NCBI GenBank assembly: GCA_038231615.1 | Contig: JBBRLA010000084.1 | Span: 1-18,809, forward strand | Origin: JBBRLA01 sp038231615 | GTDB lineage: Bacteria; Myxococcota_A; Polyangia; Palsa-1104; JAEUJZ01 | DNA length: 18,809 bases | Direction of reading: 5' to 3' | Translations under genes and position numbers: made by a program | The notes under the pieces: generated by a model | Database searches by the model: none | Seen by the model: only the letters and a program-made list of their open reading frames with translations | What the model was told of the DNA's origin: nothing | Shown: in pieces, positions 1-6,914 of the stretch | Layout of the letters: each line of letters begins with the position of its first letter | Numbering within the stretch: the first letter of the stretch is position 1

Positions 1-233
1 CTGTCAGGCAAGCGGCGAGACGCATGGGGACCTCTGGGAAGAGATCGGCTCATGATGATCCTTCGCGTCCACCAAGCAAGCTCTTCCTGTGTCCTGTCAT
101 CGGTCAGCGACGGTAGGTTTGCGCTAAACGAGCGGCATTGCGACTAGACCAGACATGAGCAACTAATGAGCCTGTATTTCATTGCACACACGATCTCGCC
201 CTGCTAGGTTCAACCTTATCGGAGGTTTTCCCC

Positions 234-452
234 ATGGCCAGCAGCGCAGCAACCCCTCATCCCCTTCGCCAGCCAGCGCCACCGACCGAAGACGGCAACG
301 AAGCACTCCGCCAGCTCATCACCGAACGGGCCGATCGCCTGGCCAGCGGCGAGGACAAGGGAATTCCTCATGATGAGTTCTGGGATGGCGTCTGGGAAGA
401 TTTCAAAGAGGACCACGGCAAGTACCCCGACGAGTTTGAAGACGACGAATGA
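234..452 (+). CDS. Putative antitoxin of a RelE/ParE-type toxin-antitoxin pair
   Basis: A 72-residue acidic protein with a clear Shine-Dalgarno (GGAGG at 221-225, 8 nt before the ATG). Its stop overlaps the start of the downstream RelE/ParE-like toxin as ATGA, the usual arrangement of an antitoxin preceding its toxin. A predicted helix at about residues 22-40 (EALRQLITERADRLASG) is followed by an acidic, Trp-containing tail rich in Asp and Glu (WDGVWEDFKEDHG and onward), suited to wrapping a basic toxin. I see no clear ribbon-helix-helix or HTH DNA-binding motif, so autoregulation is uncertain. The role is inferred mainly from position, size and charge; the sequence alone does not match an antitoxin family I can name with certainty. 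Confidence 0.65.
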   Translation: MASSAATPHPLRQPAPPTEDGNEALRQLITERADRLASGEDKGIPHDEFWDGVWEDFKEDHGKYPDEFEDDE

Positions 453-745
453 AGCGGCCCACCTTCACCCCGGCGGCCCGTCTTGAAATCCGCGACATCC
501 AGCGCCACATCGCCAAGCACGACAAGAAGGCAGCGGCCCGTCTCGTCATGCGCCTCCGAGCCCGATGCTTTGCCCTGGCCAGGATGCCCGGCGAGGGCGC
601 GCACCGCGACGGCCTGAGCCCCGGCCTCCTGCTCTGTCCCGTCGGCAATTACAACATCTACTATTCTCCCGCGGCGACCGGGATCGAAGTGGTGGCCATC
701 GTCCACGGGTCGCAAGATCAGGCAACTGCCCTCAGCAAGCGCTGA
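449..745 (+). CDS. RelE/ParE-family toxin
   Basis: A 98-residue basic protein with the RelE/ParE fold pattern. The N-terminal strand (FTPAARLEIRDIQRHIA) is followed by two helices with basic and Ala residues (about 24-45), the turn MPGEGAHRDGL, then the strands VGNYNIYYSP and GIEVVAIVHGSQD. The VGxYxIxY and VxxxVHGxxD elements (about residues 66-92) are hallmarks of the ParE branch. RelE members cut mRNA on the ribosome and ParE members poison gyrase; by eye it reads closer to ParE, but the target cannot be fixed from sequence. It is translationally coupled to the antitoxin (ATGA overlap). The next gene begins 9 bp after its stop, so all three genes probably share one transcript. Confidence 0.77.
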   Translation: MKRPTFTPAARLEIRDIQRHIAKHDKKAAARLVMRLRARCFALARMPGEGAHRDGLSPGLLLCPVGNYNIYYSPAATGIEVVAIVHGSQDQATALSKR

Positions 746-754
746 GAGGTTCTC

Positions 755-1050
755 ATGAACACACCCTTCCAGTTCTTCCGCTCCTACCTCTTTGAACACC
801 ACCAGCTCACCTTTATCCTGTTCAAGGGGCGCGGCTGTCTCATCGCTGCGCAGCTCGGGGAAGCGATCGGCTATGTGCCGGGCCGGGTTTTGGTCGATTA
901 CATCTCCAGCAGATGGGCGAGCGATTTCAAGGAGAGTTTTGACTTCGACATCTTGCGCGGGCAGGAGCTGCGCCAGTTCAGGGAGCTGATCGCCCGGCTG
1001 GGTGTTTCCAGCACTGGCCAAGCCGATGTTTCCAGCACGACTGATCATTT
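755..1050 (+). pseudogene. BRO-N/antirepressor-like protein, truncated
   Basis: The frame starts with a good Shine-Dalgarno (AGAGG, 5 nt before the ATG), 9 bp after the toxin stop. Residues 12-80 resemble the N-terminal BRO/antirepressor DNA-binding domain: LTFILFKGRGCLIAAQLGEAIGY, then VDYISSRWASDF and DFDILRGQELRQFREL. Full-length relatives carry further strands and a C-terminal region. Here the resemblance stops near residue 85, at a cluster of short repeats. The frame stays open to 1657 only because it then runs across a ParE remnant and antisense to the methyltransferase gene; that tail is Arg/Pro/Gly-rich and not domain-like. I therefore call it a truncated gene with an approximate end. 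A short functional DNA-binding protein ending nearby is possible. Its place behind a toxin pair suggests it was part of a mobile or phage-derived module. Confidence 0.55.
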
Positions 1051-1056
1051 CAGCAA
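1003..1056. repeat. Cluster of short repeats at the breakpoint, possible IS terminus remnant
   Basis: The 12-mer TGTTTCCAGCAC occurs at 1003-1014 and 1027-1038 (24-bp period), and the related ATTTCAGCAA lies at 1047-1056. On the minus strand these read as TTGCTGAAAT followed by two copies of GTGCTGGAAACA. Iterated short motifs of this kind occur near the ends of IS21-family elements, but no transposase gene is present. The cluster coincides with the point where the BRO-N-like gene loses its domain, so it may mark a deletion or insertion scar. The IS interpretation is a guess. Confidence 0.35.
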
Positions 1057-1093
1057 GAGGCGCTTTCGGCCGCGTAGCCCATCGCTCGCCCGC

Positions 1094-1258
1094 TTAGACC
1101 CGCGGCCCTTTTCCTCGACGCGCGCTCCACACGGCCAACACGCGGATCATCTGCGCCGCAGGCTCATACAGGTAGTAAAGATGGTGCTGACATCCCGGCA
1201 TGAGGCAGCGATGCCAGAAGCGTGGCCACGGGAAAGGTCTTGTCCGCCACGGAGAGGC
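1094..1258 (-). pseudogene. C-terminal remnant of a second ParE-like toxin
   Basis: The minus-strand frame ending with TAA at 1096..1094 contains HHLYYLYE, followed directly by the tail IRVLAVWSARRGKGPRV. This is the typical last strand pair and Arg/Gly-rich C-terminus of ParE-family toxins (pattern HxxYYxxD/E...VxVLAVWxAxRGxGP). The upstream part of the frame (PWPRFWHRCLMPGC) may hold a little more of the domain, but the N-terminal helices are missing and no start with a ribosome binding site is visible; the upstream limit given is approximate. The gene is therefore a decayed fragment. It lies on the opposite strand from the intact toxin and differs from it in sequence, so it is not a simple duplicate. 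Confidence 0.6.
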
Positions 1259-1280
1259 GTGCCTGGGGCGCTTTTGTTGA

Positions 1281-1964
1281 CTACCAGGAGACCGGGCGTT
1301 CGGGCAGGGGGCTTTGCGGATGGACCGTGGCCTCGATCAGCAGCGTCTGGCGCTGCGAGCCGCGGACCAGGCGCTGGCCCCAGGTCGTCCGGTGGGGCGG
1401 CGGCTCGTGTTCCAGGTAGCGGTACTGGTCAATGCGCAGTCCGACGCCCAGATAGGCCGGCACCAGGTGCCGGGCGACGTATTCCACGTCGAGACTGGGC
1501 AGGTCCAGCCGTTCGACGTAGCCGGGGTCCGCGAAGACGCTGGCGTTCAGGAGGCATATCATCCTGGCGTCCGGCTGGCAGGTGGCGGCCAGCCGGGAAA
1601 GCAGGGTCGGCTCCGGCCGGGCCATGGCGCGCAGCAGGGCCCCCCAGGGATAGTTGATGGTGAGCCGGGTCGCCCGTCCGGACAGGGCGGCCGGCAGGTT
1701 TTCGGCGGAGTCCACCAGAAAGAGCACGTTCTCGACCCCGCCGCGCGCCGGCTTTTTCATGGCCTTGGCGGAAAACTCGATCAGGTTCTCGCCGACCGGC
1801 TCCAGGGCGATGCACAGGGTGTCGGCGTGCTCCCGCGCCTCTCGGTAAACAAAAGCCCCATCCCCGGCGCCGACGTCCAGAAGGACGCGGGGGTAGGGGC
1901 GAAGGATCTCCAGAAACTCATCCGGGGAGAGCGTCTCGCACTTCTTGCCGCGCTGGATCCGCAC
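1281..1964 (-). CDS. NpmA/KamB-type 16S rRNA (adenine(1408)-N1)-methyltransferase
   Basis: A 227-residue class I SAM-dependent methyltransferase that reads along the whole length of NpmA (similar size) and KamB. Members methylate N1 of A1408 in the 30S decoding site and give resistance to kanamycin, apramycin and other aminoglycosides. Visible features are RGKK near the N-terminus, SAM motif LLDVGAGDGAFVY (28-40, Asp30), LEPVGENL (54-61), KKPARGGVENVLF (70-82), PWG (Pro106-Trp107) and TTWGQRL with Trp195. The two Trp positions correspond to those that stack on the flipped A1408 in NpmA. Position 55 is Glu where, as I recall, NpmA has Asp, an acidic ribose contact. The start is GTG at 1964: an in-frame TAG lies four codons upstream and no other start follows it closely. 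No aminoglycoside biosynthesis genes are present in the window. Substrate assignment is by family. Confidence 0.87.
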   Translation of the reverse strand: MRIQRGKKCETLSPDEFLEILRPYPRVLLDVGAGDGAFVYREAREHADTLCIALEPVGENLIEFSAKAMKKPARGGVENVLFLVDSAENLPAALSGRATRLTINYPWGALLRAMARPEPTLLSRLAATCQPDARMICLLNASVFADPGYVERLDLPSLDVEYVARHLVPAYLGVGLRIDQYRYLEHEPPPHRTTWGQRLVRGSQRQTLLIEATVHPQSPLPERPVSW

Positions 1965-2114
1965 CCGGAAGTCCTAGCACAAAAGACCCCGGGTTGCTGA
2001 CCTGCCCGCGATTCTTCCCGTTGATGGGGCAGCGGGAAGGGTGGGCCTTTTCGCTGCCCCGAGATTCGTGGTAAGGCTCGCCTTCCGCAACATCCTGAAA
2101 AGAGGCGTAGCTTC

Positions 2115-3149
2115 ATGGTCAAGCACGGAATGGTCTACATCCACGCACCGCGGGGTGGACCGCGGAACCTTTTTCGTTCGCTGGCGTCGTGGGTCCTTTT
2201 GGCGCTGATGGGCGGCTGTGCCAGCGGCCCAGGCGTTCCGATGGCGTACCGCGTGGGTAAAAACCGGGAGTTTGCCACGCTTTACCCGCCGGTGTCGTCG
2301 TCTCAGGGGCGGGTGCGAGGCCCCGCGGTGGTGCTGCTGCATGGCGGCTTTTTCGGGGATGATGGCCCCACCCGGGCCATGGCCCGGGAGCTTTCGGCGC
2401 GGGGGGTGCTGGCGGTGGTGCCCAGCTACCGTGGCGAGAAGCGCGGCCTGGACGGAGCGCGCAGCCAGGGGCGGATCGACTTCTGCGGCGGCGAGGTGGA
2501 GGACACGCTGGTGCTGCTGCATCGGCTGCGGGAGCGGCCCGACGTGGACCCGGAGCGCATCGGGCTTCTGGGGGCCTCTCACGGGGGGTGTATCGCGTTG
2601 CGCACGGCAGAGAGCGACCCGCGGGTGAAAGGGGTGGTGACCTTCTCGGCGCCCACCGAGGCCGCCTTCACCTACCAGCACCTGCTCGATCATCCCCTGG
2701 GGATGCTCGGCTTCGCCGGCTGGCTGGGAGGACGGCTGCAAGCCTGGGTCGGCGGCAATCCCCAGGCGCTGCCGCGGCAGTGGGCGGCCCGCTCGCCGCT
2801 TTACGGGCCGCTGCCGCGGATGCCGCTCTTGCTGATCCATGGCACCTCGGACTGCATCGTCCCGGTGGACGAGACCTGCTGGATGAGCGACGCCTTGCGC
2901 CGGCAGGGGCGGCAGGTGACCGAACGCTACTTCGATCACGGCGGCCGGGATGTGCCCCCCTACCCGGTTTGCGGCAGGCAAGGGGGCCCCCCAGGCATTG
3001 CGGGAGTTGTCGCGGCGCCGCAGGAGGCGGGCGGCGGCGCGGTGGAGGTGCACTACTACGCCGAGCATGACCACGTGTTTGGCAAGAAGGCCTGGGCGCA
3101 GGCCAAGCATCGGGCCCTGGATTATCTGGTCGTGGAGCTTTATCGGTAG
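2115..3149 (+). CDS. Alpha/beta-hydrolase lipoprotein (prolyl-oligopeptidase/dienelactone-hydrolase-like)
   Basis: A 344-residue predicted lipoprotein. The signal peptide has a hydrophobic stretch at about 21-32 and a lipobox-like LMGGC with Cys35; Met at -3 is unusual. The mature part is an alpha/beta hydrolase: oxyanion strand VVLLHGG (72-78), nucleophile elbow LLGASHGG (Ser155), acid IHGTSDCIVP (Asp246) and a terminal EHDHVF (His320). The layout resembles S9-type peptidases and dienelactone hydrolases; substrate unknown. Between the acid and His is an insert of about 40 residues rich in Gly, Pro and Cys (about 275-310). An AGAGG sits 9 nt before the ATG; a second ATG 15 nt downstream is possible. 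It diverges from the methyltransferase gene with 150 bp between them and converges on the lipase maturation factor gene. Confidence 0.8.
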   Translation: MVKHGMVYIHAPRGGPRNLFRSLASWVLLALMGGCASGPGVPMAYRVGKNREFATLYPPVSSSQGRVRGPAVVLLHGGFFGDDGPTRAMARELSARGVLAVVPSYRGEKRGLDGARSQGRIDFCGGEVEDTLVLLHRLRERPDVDPERIGLLGASHGGCIALRTAESDPRVKGVVTFSAPTEAAFTYQHLLDHPLGMLGFAGWLGGRLQAWVGGNPQALPRQWAARSPLYGPLPRMPLLLIHGTSDCIVPVDETCWMSDALRRQGRQVTERYFDHGGRDVPPYPVCGRQGGPPGIAGVVAAPQEAGGGAVEVHYYAEHDHVFGKKAWAQAKHRALDYLVVELYR

Positions 3150-3162
3150 GGTGTGTCAGGAC

Positions 3163-4716
3163 TCATTCAGCGGAGCGCAGGGAGACCGTGGGCAGGTAGG
3201 GCCCCTGCGCAGTGCGGCGCCAGGTGTCCCCGGTGCGGTGCTTCTCGGCCAGGGTGGTGAAATGGTAGTCGTAGACCGTGGCGCGAAGGTAGCGCGGAGG
3301 CAGCGCGGAGGGGAAGGGGTTTGGGCCCAGGAGCGAGAGGACCTCGGGGCGGCCTTCCAGCAGGCGCAGGCACAGCCTGCCGAACCATGGATTGTCCCTG
3401 GGGGTGCCCAGCGCGGCGAACCACATCTGCCAGTCCAGACGTGGCTGATGGGGCGCGATGAAGCCCGGCCGCCGCGACAGGTCCCCGGGCTTGTAGCGGA
3501 ACTCGTAGGGCCGCCAGGTTTTCTGGTCGTTGCTGCCCTCGATGATGATCTCCGGCCGGGTGGTGGTCATCACCGCGAAGAGGCCGTAGCGGTTGACCAG
3601 ATGAAAGGGTGCCAAGGCGCCCAGCGCGTCGCGGGCGAACCCCGGCATCCGGCCCCGCAGGAAAGGACCGGCGAGCTGGAAAAACGAAAGCCCGGCGAGC
3701 CCCACGAAAGAAGCCCCGATGACGATGCGGCGGGCGGTCGCAAGGGAAGTCCGCGATGCCCGCGGTGCCGCAGGTTCATTTTGCCAGCGTCCGGGGAACA
3801 CCCGGCGCAGCCACGAGTCCGGCAGGAGCGGCATGCACAGGGCGAGGGTCAGCCAGTTGAAGAACGCGAAGTTGCCGGAGGCCTCGATGAGCACCTGGAG
3901 CAGCGCCAGCGGGAAGAAGGCGTGGCGCCGCACCCTGCTCGGCATGAGGATCAGCAGGGGCACCGCCAGTTCGATGACGAACATCAGCGCCGTCGACAGG
4001 GTCTTGATCCATCCGGGGAACTGATGCAAATAGTAGCCGACGAGGGTCGGCAGCGGCTGCGTCTCGAAGTGGTGATGCAGCGCGGAAAGGTCGCGCCAGG
4101 TCGGGTCGCCTGAAAGGAGCTTGACCGCTCCCGAACCGAACATCAGCCGGAAGAGCAGCAGCGAGAAGAGCAGCAGCACTGCCGGGGCCACCCGCTGCGG
4201 GCCGCGCCGGGGCCAGAGCGGGACAAGGAAAATGGCCAGGAAGCCAGCTTCCAAAAGCAAGATGTCCCACTGGAACGAGAGAAAATCCCGCCCGATCCCC
4301 AGCAGTGAGAGGTACAGGGCATAGAGCGCGACGAGCAGCGGGACGCAGCCCACGCCGCAGAGCAGAAGCACCGATAACGCCGCCCCCAGCGCGCAGCAAA
4401 GCCGCAGCGCCGCATCGCTGGCGCCGAACCAGAAGAGGGTTGGCACAAGGGCGTAGCGTTCGCTCCCCACCTGTTCCCGCACCGCGGATAAATAGTCCGC
4501 CGCGGGCAAGATGCCGTGTGCGCCGCACAGCCCGACGATCTGCGGCACCAGGGAGAGGAACGCCGCCAGATACACGGCGCCCAGAAGACGCAGGAAGAGC
4601 CAGCAGCCGATCTCGTGCGTCTCCGTCCGAGGGCCTCGGGGGTCCTGTGCCGTGAAGAAAGAGAAGAAGCCGGGCACTGGTTGGTTGACGAGGCCCACGA
4701 CCAGGAAAGGTAGCAC
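3163..4716 (-). CDS. Lipase maturation factor-like integral membrane protein
   Basis: A polytopic membrane protein of about 517 residues of the lipase maturation factor (LMF1/TMEM112) family. Conserved motifs are SFQWDILLLEAGFL (147-160), FRLMFGSGAVKL (189-200), SGDPTWRDLSALHHHFETQ (202-220) and PHQPRLDWQMWFAAL (422-436). Several hydrophobic helices fall within about 38-345, followed by a soluble C-terminal domain. Vertebrate LMF1 helps lipases fold in the ER; the bacterial role is not established. The frame is open far upstream, but that part is antisense to the transsulfuration enzyme gene and is not real. The start is uncertain: I chose GTG at 4716 (AGGG about 9 nt upstream), with GTG at 4698 or 4677 as alternatives. 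The 3' end faces the hydrolase gene with 13 bp between stops. Confidence 0.85.
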   Translation of the reverse strand: MLPFLVVGLVNQPVPGFFSFFTAQDPRGPRTETHEIGCWLFLRLLGAVYLAAFLSLVPQIVGLCGAHGILPAADYLSAVREQVGSERYALVPTLFWFGASDAALRLCCALGAALSVLLLCGVGCVPLLVALYALYLSLLGIGRDFLSFQWDILLLEAGFLAIFLVPLWPRRGPQRVAPAVLLLFSLLLFRLMFGSGAVKLLSGDPTWRDLSALHHHFETQPLPTLVGYYLHQFPGWIKTLSTALMFVIELAVPLLILMPSRVRRHAFFPLALLQVLIEASGNFAFFNWLTLALCMPLLPDSWLRRVFPGRWQNEPAAPRASRTSLATARRIVIGASFVGLAGLSFFQLAGPFLRGRMPGFARDALGALAPFHLVNRYGLFAVMTTTRPEIIIEGSNDQKTWRPYEFRYKPGDLSRRPGFIAPHQPRLDWQMWFAALGTPRDNPWFGRLCLRLLEGRPEVLSLLGPNPFPSALPPRYLRATVYDYHFTTLAEKHRTGDTWRRTAQGPYLPTVSLRSAE

Positions 4717-4730
4717 GATCCAGAACCCTG

Positions 4731-4736
4731 TATAAT
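4731..4736 (+). promoter_or_regulatory. Consensus -10 box close to the start of the transsulfuration enzyme gene
   Basis: TATAAT lies 10 nt before the ATG at 4747. Transcription would begin around 4743, leaving almost no 5' leader, and there is no Shine-Dalgarno before that ATG. This fits a leaderless or near-leaderless mRNA. No good -35 box is visible at 16-18 bp. The box lies just upstream of the proposed start of the divergent gene. Confidence 0.45.
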
Positions 4737-4746
4737 AGCCCAAAAG

Positions 4747-5904
4747 ATGAAGCCCGAACTGAAACCCGAAACGCTGGCCGCACAGGTCCTGCACCGCATC
4801 GACCCATCGACCGGCTCCGTGGTGCCGCCGATCTACCCCGCCACCACCTACGTTCGCGACGAACGCTACGCCCTGCTCGCGGGGCTGGAGTATGGCCGCG
4901 ACGACAACCCGACCCATCTTTTGCCCGAGCAGCTCCTGGCCCGCCTCGAAGGCGGCGCCGAGGCCCTGCTCTTCAGCTCGGGCATGGCGGCGGCCACTGC
5001 TGTGATGCACGCCGGCCTTTCCCCTGGGGCCCATATGGTCGCCTCCCGGGCCATGTACCACGGCCTGCGCACCTGGCTGCAAAAATGGGGCCCCACCTGG
5101 CATGTCGAGGTGAGCTTCGTCGACGCCACCGACCTGGACGCCCTGCGAGCGGCGGTGCGGCCGGGGCAGACCCGCCTGGTGTGGATCGAGACCCCCGCCA
5201 ACCCCACCTGGGACGTGGTCGATCTGGCCGCCGCCGCCGAGATCGCCCACGCCGCCGGGGCCCGCCTGGCCGTGGATTCCTCCGTCGCCACCCCCGTACA
5301 CTCCCAGCCGCTCCTTCTGGGCGCCGATCTGGTGATGCATTCGGCCAGCAAGTTTCTCAACGGCCACAGCGATGTCCTCGCCGGGGCCCTGGTCACCGCC
5401 CAAAGCGATGACCCGGCGTGGCACGCGCTGCGGCAGGTGCGGCGACAGCAGGGGGCGGTGCTGGGGCCCTTCGAGGCGTGGCTCCTTCTGCGGGGCCTGC
5501 GCACCCTCTTTGTCCGCGTCGAGAAGGCCAGTCGCACCGCGGCCCTTCTGGCGCAGCGCCTCTTCGCCCATCCCGCGGTCGAGCGCGTGCTCTACCCGGG
5601 CCTGCCCTCCCACCCCAACCATGCCGTGGCCGCCCGGCAGATGCACGACGGTTTTGGCGCCATGCTTTCGTTCCTGGTGCGCGGGGACGCCGCCGCCGCC
5701 ATTGCCGTGGCCCGCCGCGCCCGCGTGTTCCTCCGCGCCACCTCCCTGGGGGGCGTCGAAAGCCTGATCGAGCACCGCGCCACCGTCGAAGGCCCGCACT
5801 CCCTTGCACCCTTGAACCTCCTGCGCCTGTCCGTCGGCGTGGAGTCCCCCGACGACCTGTGGGACGACCTGCGCCAAGCCCTCGAATCGCAGGCCGAATC
5901 ATAG
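4747..5904 (+). CDS. Cys/Met-metabolism PLP-dependent enzyme (cystathionine gamma-synthase/lyase type)
   Basis: A 385-residue fold-type I PLP enzyme of the transsulfuration family. The N-terminal ETLAAQVLHRIDPSTGSVVPP leads to YGRDDNPT (49-56, phosphate-contacting Tyr and Arg), SSGMAAATAV (77-86), IETPANPTWDVVDL (147-160), AVDSSVATP with Asp177 and the Schiff-base lysine in SASKFLNGHSD (Lys202). The C-terminal motif LGGVESLIEHRAT (about residues 335-347) is also typical. Length matches the family. Family members act as cystathionine gamma-synthase, cystathionine lyase, O-acylhomoserine sulfhydrylase or methionine gamma-lyase, and sequence reading cannot separate these. It begins a co-directional run with an ABC exporter and an ATP-grasp ligase; the ATPase gene starts 32 bp downstream. 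Confidence 0.88.
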   Translation: MKPELKPETLAAQVLHRIDPSTGSVVPPIYPATTYVRDERYALLAGLEYGRDDNPTHLLPEQLLARLEGGAEALLFSSGMAAATAVMHAGLSPGAHMVASRAMYHGLRTWLQKWGPTWHVEVSFVDATDLDALRAAVRPGQTRLVWIETPANPTWDVVDLAAAAEIAHAAGARLAVDSSVATPVHSQPLLLGADLVMHSASKFLNGHSDVLAGALVTAQSDDPAWHALRQVRRQQGAVLGPFEAWLLLRGLRTLFVRVEKASRTAALLAQRLFAHPAVERVLYPGLPSHPNHAVAARQMHDGFGAMLSFLVRGDAAAAIAVARRARVFLRATSLGGVESLIEHRATVEGPHSLAPLNLLRLSVGVESPDDLWDDLRQALESQAES

Positions 5905-5930
5905 GAAGGAAGCCAATCGACCCTCCTTCC
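5904..5930 (+). promoter_or_regulatory. Short inverted repeat between the PLP enzyme and ABC ATPase genes
   Basis: GGAAGGA (5904-5910) and TCCTTCC (5924-5930) form a 7-bp stem with a 13-nt loop in the only gap between these two genes. The left arm overlaps the stop codon of the PLP enzyme gene and looks like a Shine-Dalgarno, but it sits 26 nt before the ATPase ATG. No T-run follows, so it is not an intrinsic terminator. It could be an mRNA-processing or translational control hairpin, or chance. Confidence 0.3.
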
Positions 5931-5936
5931 CGTACT

Positions 5937-6914
5937 ATGATCTCGATGAACCAGGCGCTGCTTGAAGTAGAGGAACTGCGGGTCGATTACGAGGACCTGA
6001 CCGCGGTCAACGACGTGTCCTTCCGCATCGAACCCGGCACGGTTTATGGCCTGATCGGTCCCAACGGGGCCGGCAAGACGTCCATCATCCGGGTGCTGGC
6101 CACCCTGCTGGAACCGACCTACGGGCGGGTGCGCATCGGCGGTGTCGATCGCGAAGGGCGAAGCCCCGCGGTGATCGATCTGGTCGACGATCCCCTGCGG
6201 GCAGTGCGGCGCATCGGCTACATGCCCGACTTCCCGCCACTTTACGAAGACCTGACGGTGTTGGAGTTTTTGGACATGTTCGCCTCGGCCTACGGGCTGC
6301 CGGCACAGGACCGGCGCCAGCGCATCGAGGAGCTGGTCGACAAGGTGCAGCTTGGCGAGAAGCTGCACACCGAGGCCGGGGGCCTGTCCCGGGGGATGAA
6401 GCAGCGGCTTTTCCTGGCCAAGACCCTGCTGCACGACCCCGACCTGCTGCTGCTCGACGAGCCGGCTTCCGGCCTGGACCCCCGGGCCCGCCTGGAGCTG
6501 CGCGATGTCATCGTGGGGCTGGGCAAGCAGGGCAAGGCGGTGGTGGTGTCGAGCCACATTTTGGCCGAGATGGCCGACTTCTGCACCAGCGTCGGCATCA
6601 TGGAGCAGGGGAAGATGATGGTGTCGGGGCGCATCGAGGACATCCTGCGCGAGCTGAAGCCGGGACATTCGATGAACGTGCGGCTGCTGCGCACCGACGA
6701 TCGGCTGGGCGCGGCGCTAGCGGCCTTCGCCGGGGTCAGCGCGGTCGCGGTGGACGGCGCGGCGGCCACCTTCAAACTTTCGGGAGAAGCGGACGAGGCG
6801 GCCCGGCTCCTGCGCGAGCTGTGCGCCGCCGGCTTCCCCGTGGTCCATTTTACTGAGCATGCGGGCAACCTGCAGGACATCTTCCTGCAGGTCAGCACCG
6901 GGAGGGTCTCATGA
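5937..6914 (+). CDS. ABC transporter ATP-binding protein (ABC-2 exporter type)
   Basis: A 325-residue ATPase with all the expected motifs: Walker A GPNGAGKT (41-48), signature LSRGMKQR (150-157), Walker B LLLLDEP with catalytic Glu175, D-loop SGLD and switch His207. A C-terminal extension from about 245 is typical of the CcmA/DrrA-like exporter group. The last 4 bp overlap the permease start (ATGA), so the two subunits are translationally coupled. The start is ATG at 5937; an ATG 9 nt downstream is also possible, and neither has a strong Shine-Dalgarno. The open frame extends upstream across the PLP gene but is not coding there. Substrate unknown. Confidence 0.9.
   Translation: MISMNQALLEVEELRVDYEDLTAVNDVSFRIEPGTVYGLIGPNGAGKTSIIRVLATLLEPTYGRVRIGGVDREGRSPAVIDLVDDPLRAVRRIGYMPDFPPLYEDLTVLEFLDMFASAYGLPAQDRRQRIEELVDKVQLGEKLHTEAGGLSRGMKQRLFLAKTLLHDPDLLLLDEPASGLDPRARLELRDVIVGLGKQGKAVVVSSHILAEMADFCTSVGIMEQGKMMVSGRIEDILRELKPGHSMNVRLLRTDDRLGAALAAFAGVSAVAVDGAAATFKLSGEADEAARLLRELCAAGFPVVHFTEHAGNLQDIFLQVSTGRVS

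Noticed and set aside
1..147. Plus-strand frame open from the window edge, ending at a TAG near 147
   Set aside because: Too short and without any recognisable pattern; nothing else in 1-220 could be supported beyond weak promoter-like hexamers before the toxin-antitoxin operon.
1051..1657. Continuation of the BRO-N-like frame
   Set aside because: Low-complexity Arg/Pro/Gly sequence that runs over a ParE remnant and antisense to the methyltransferase.
1974..3110. Minus-strand open frame of 378 codons
   Set aside because: Antisense to the hydrolase gene, which has full catalytic motifs and a signal peptide.
2950..4113. Plus-strand open frame of 387 codons
   Set aside because: Antisense shadow of the lipase maturation factor gene and out of frame with the hydrolase.
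4717..5877. Upstream extension of the lipase maturation factor frame (904 codons in total)
   Set aside because: It is wholly antisense to a well-supported PLP enzyme and is Gly/Gln/His-rich without domain features; the family resemblance begins only near 4700.
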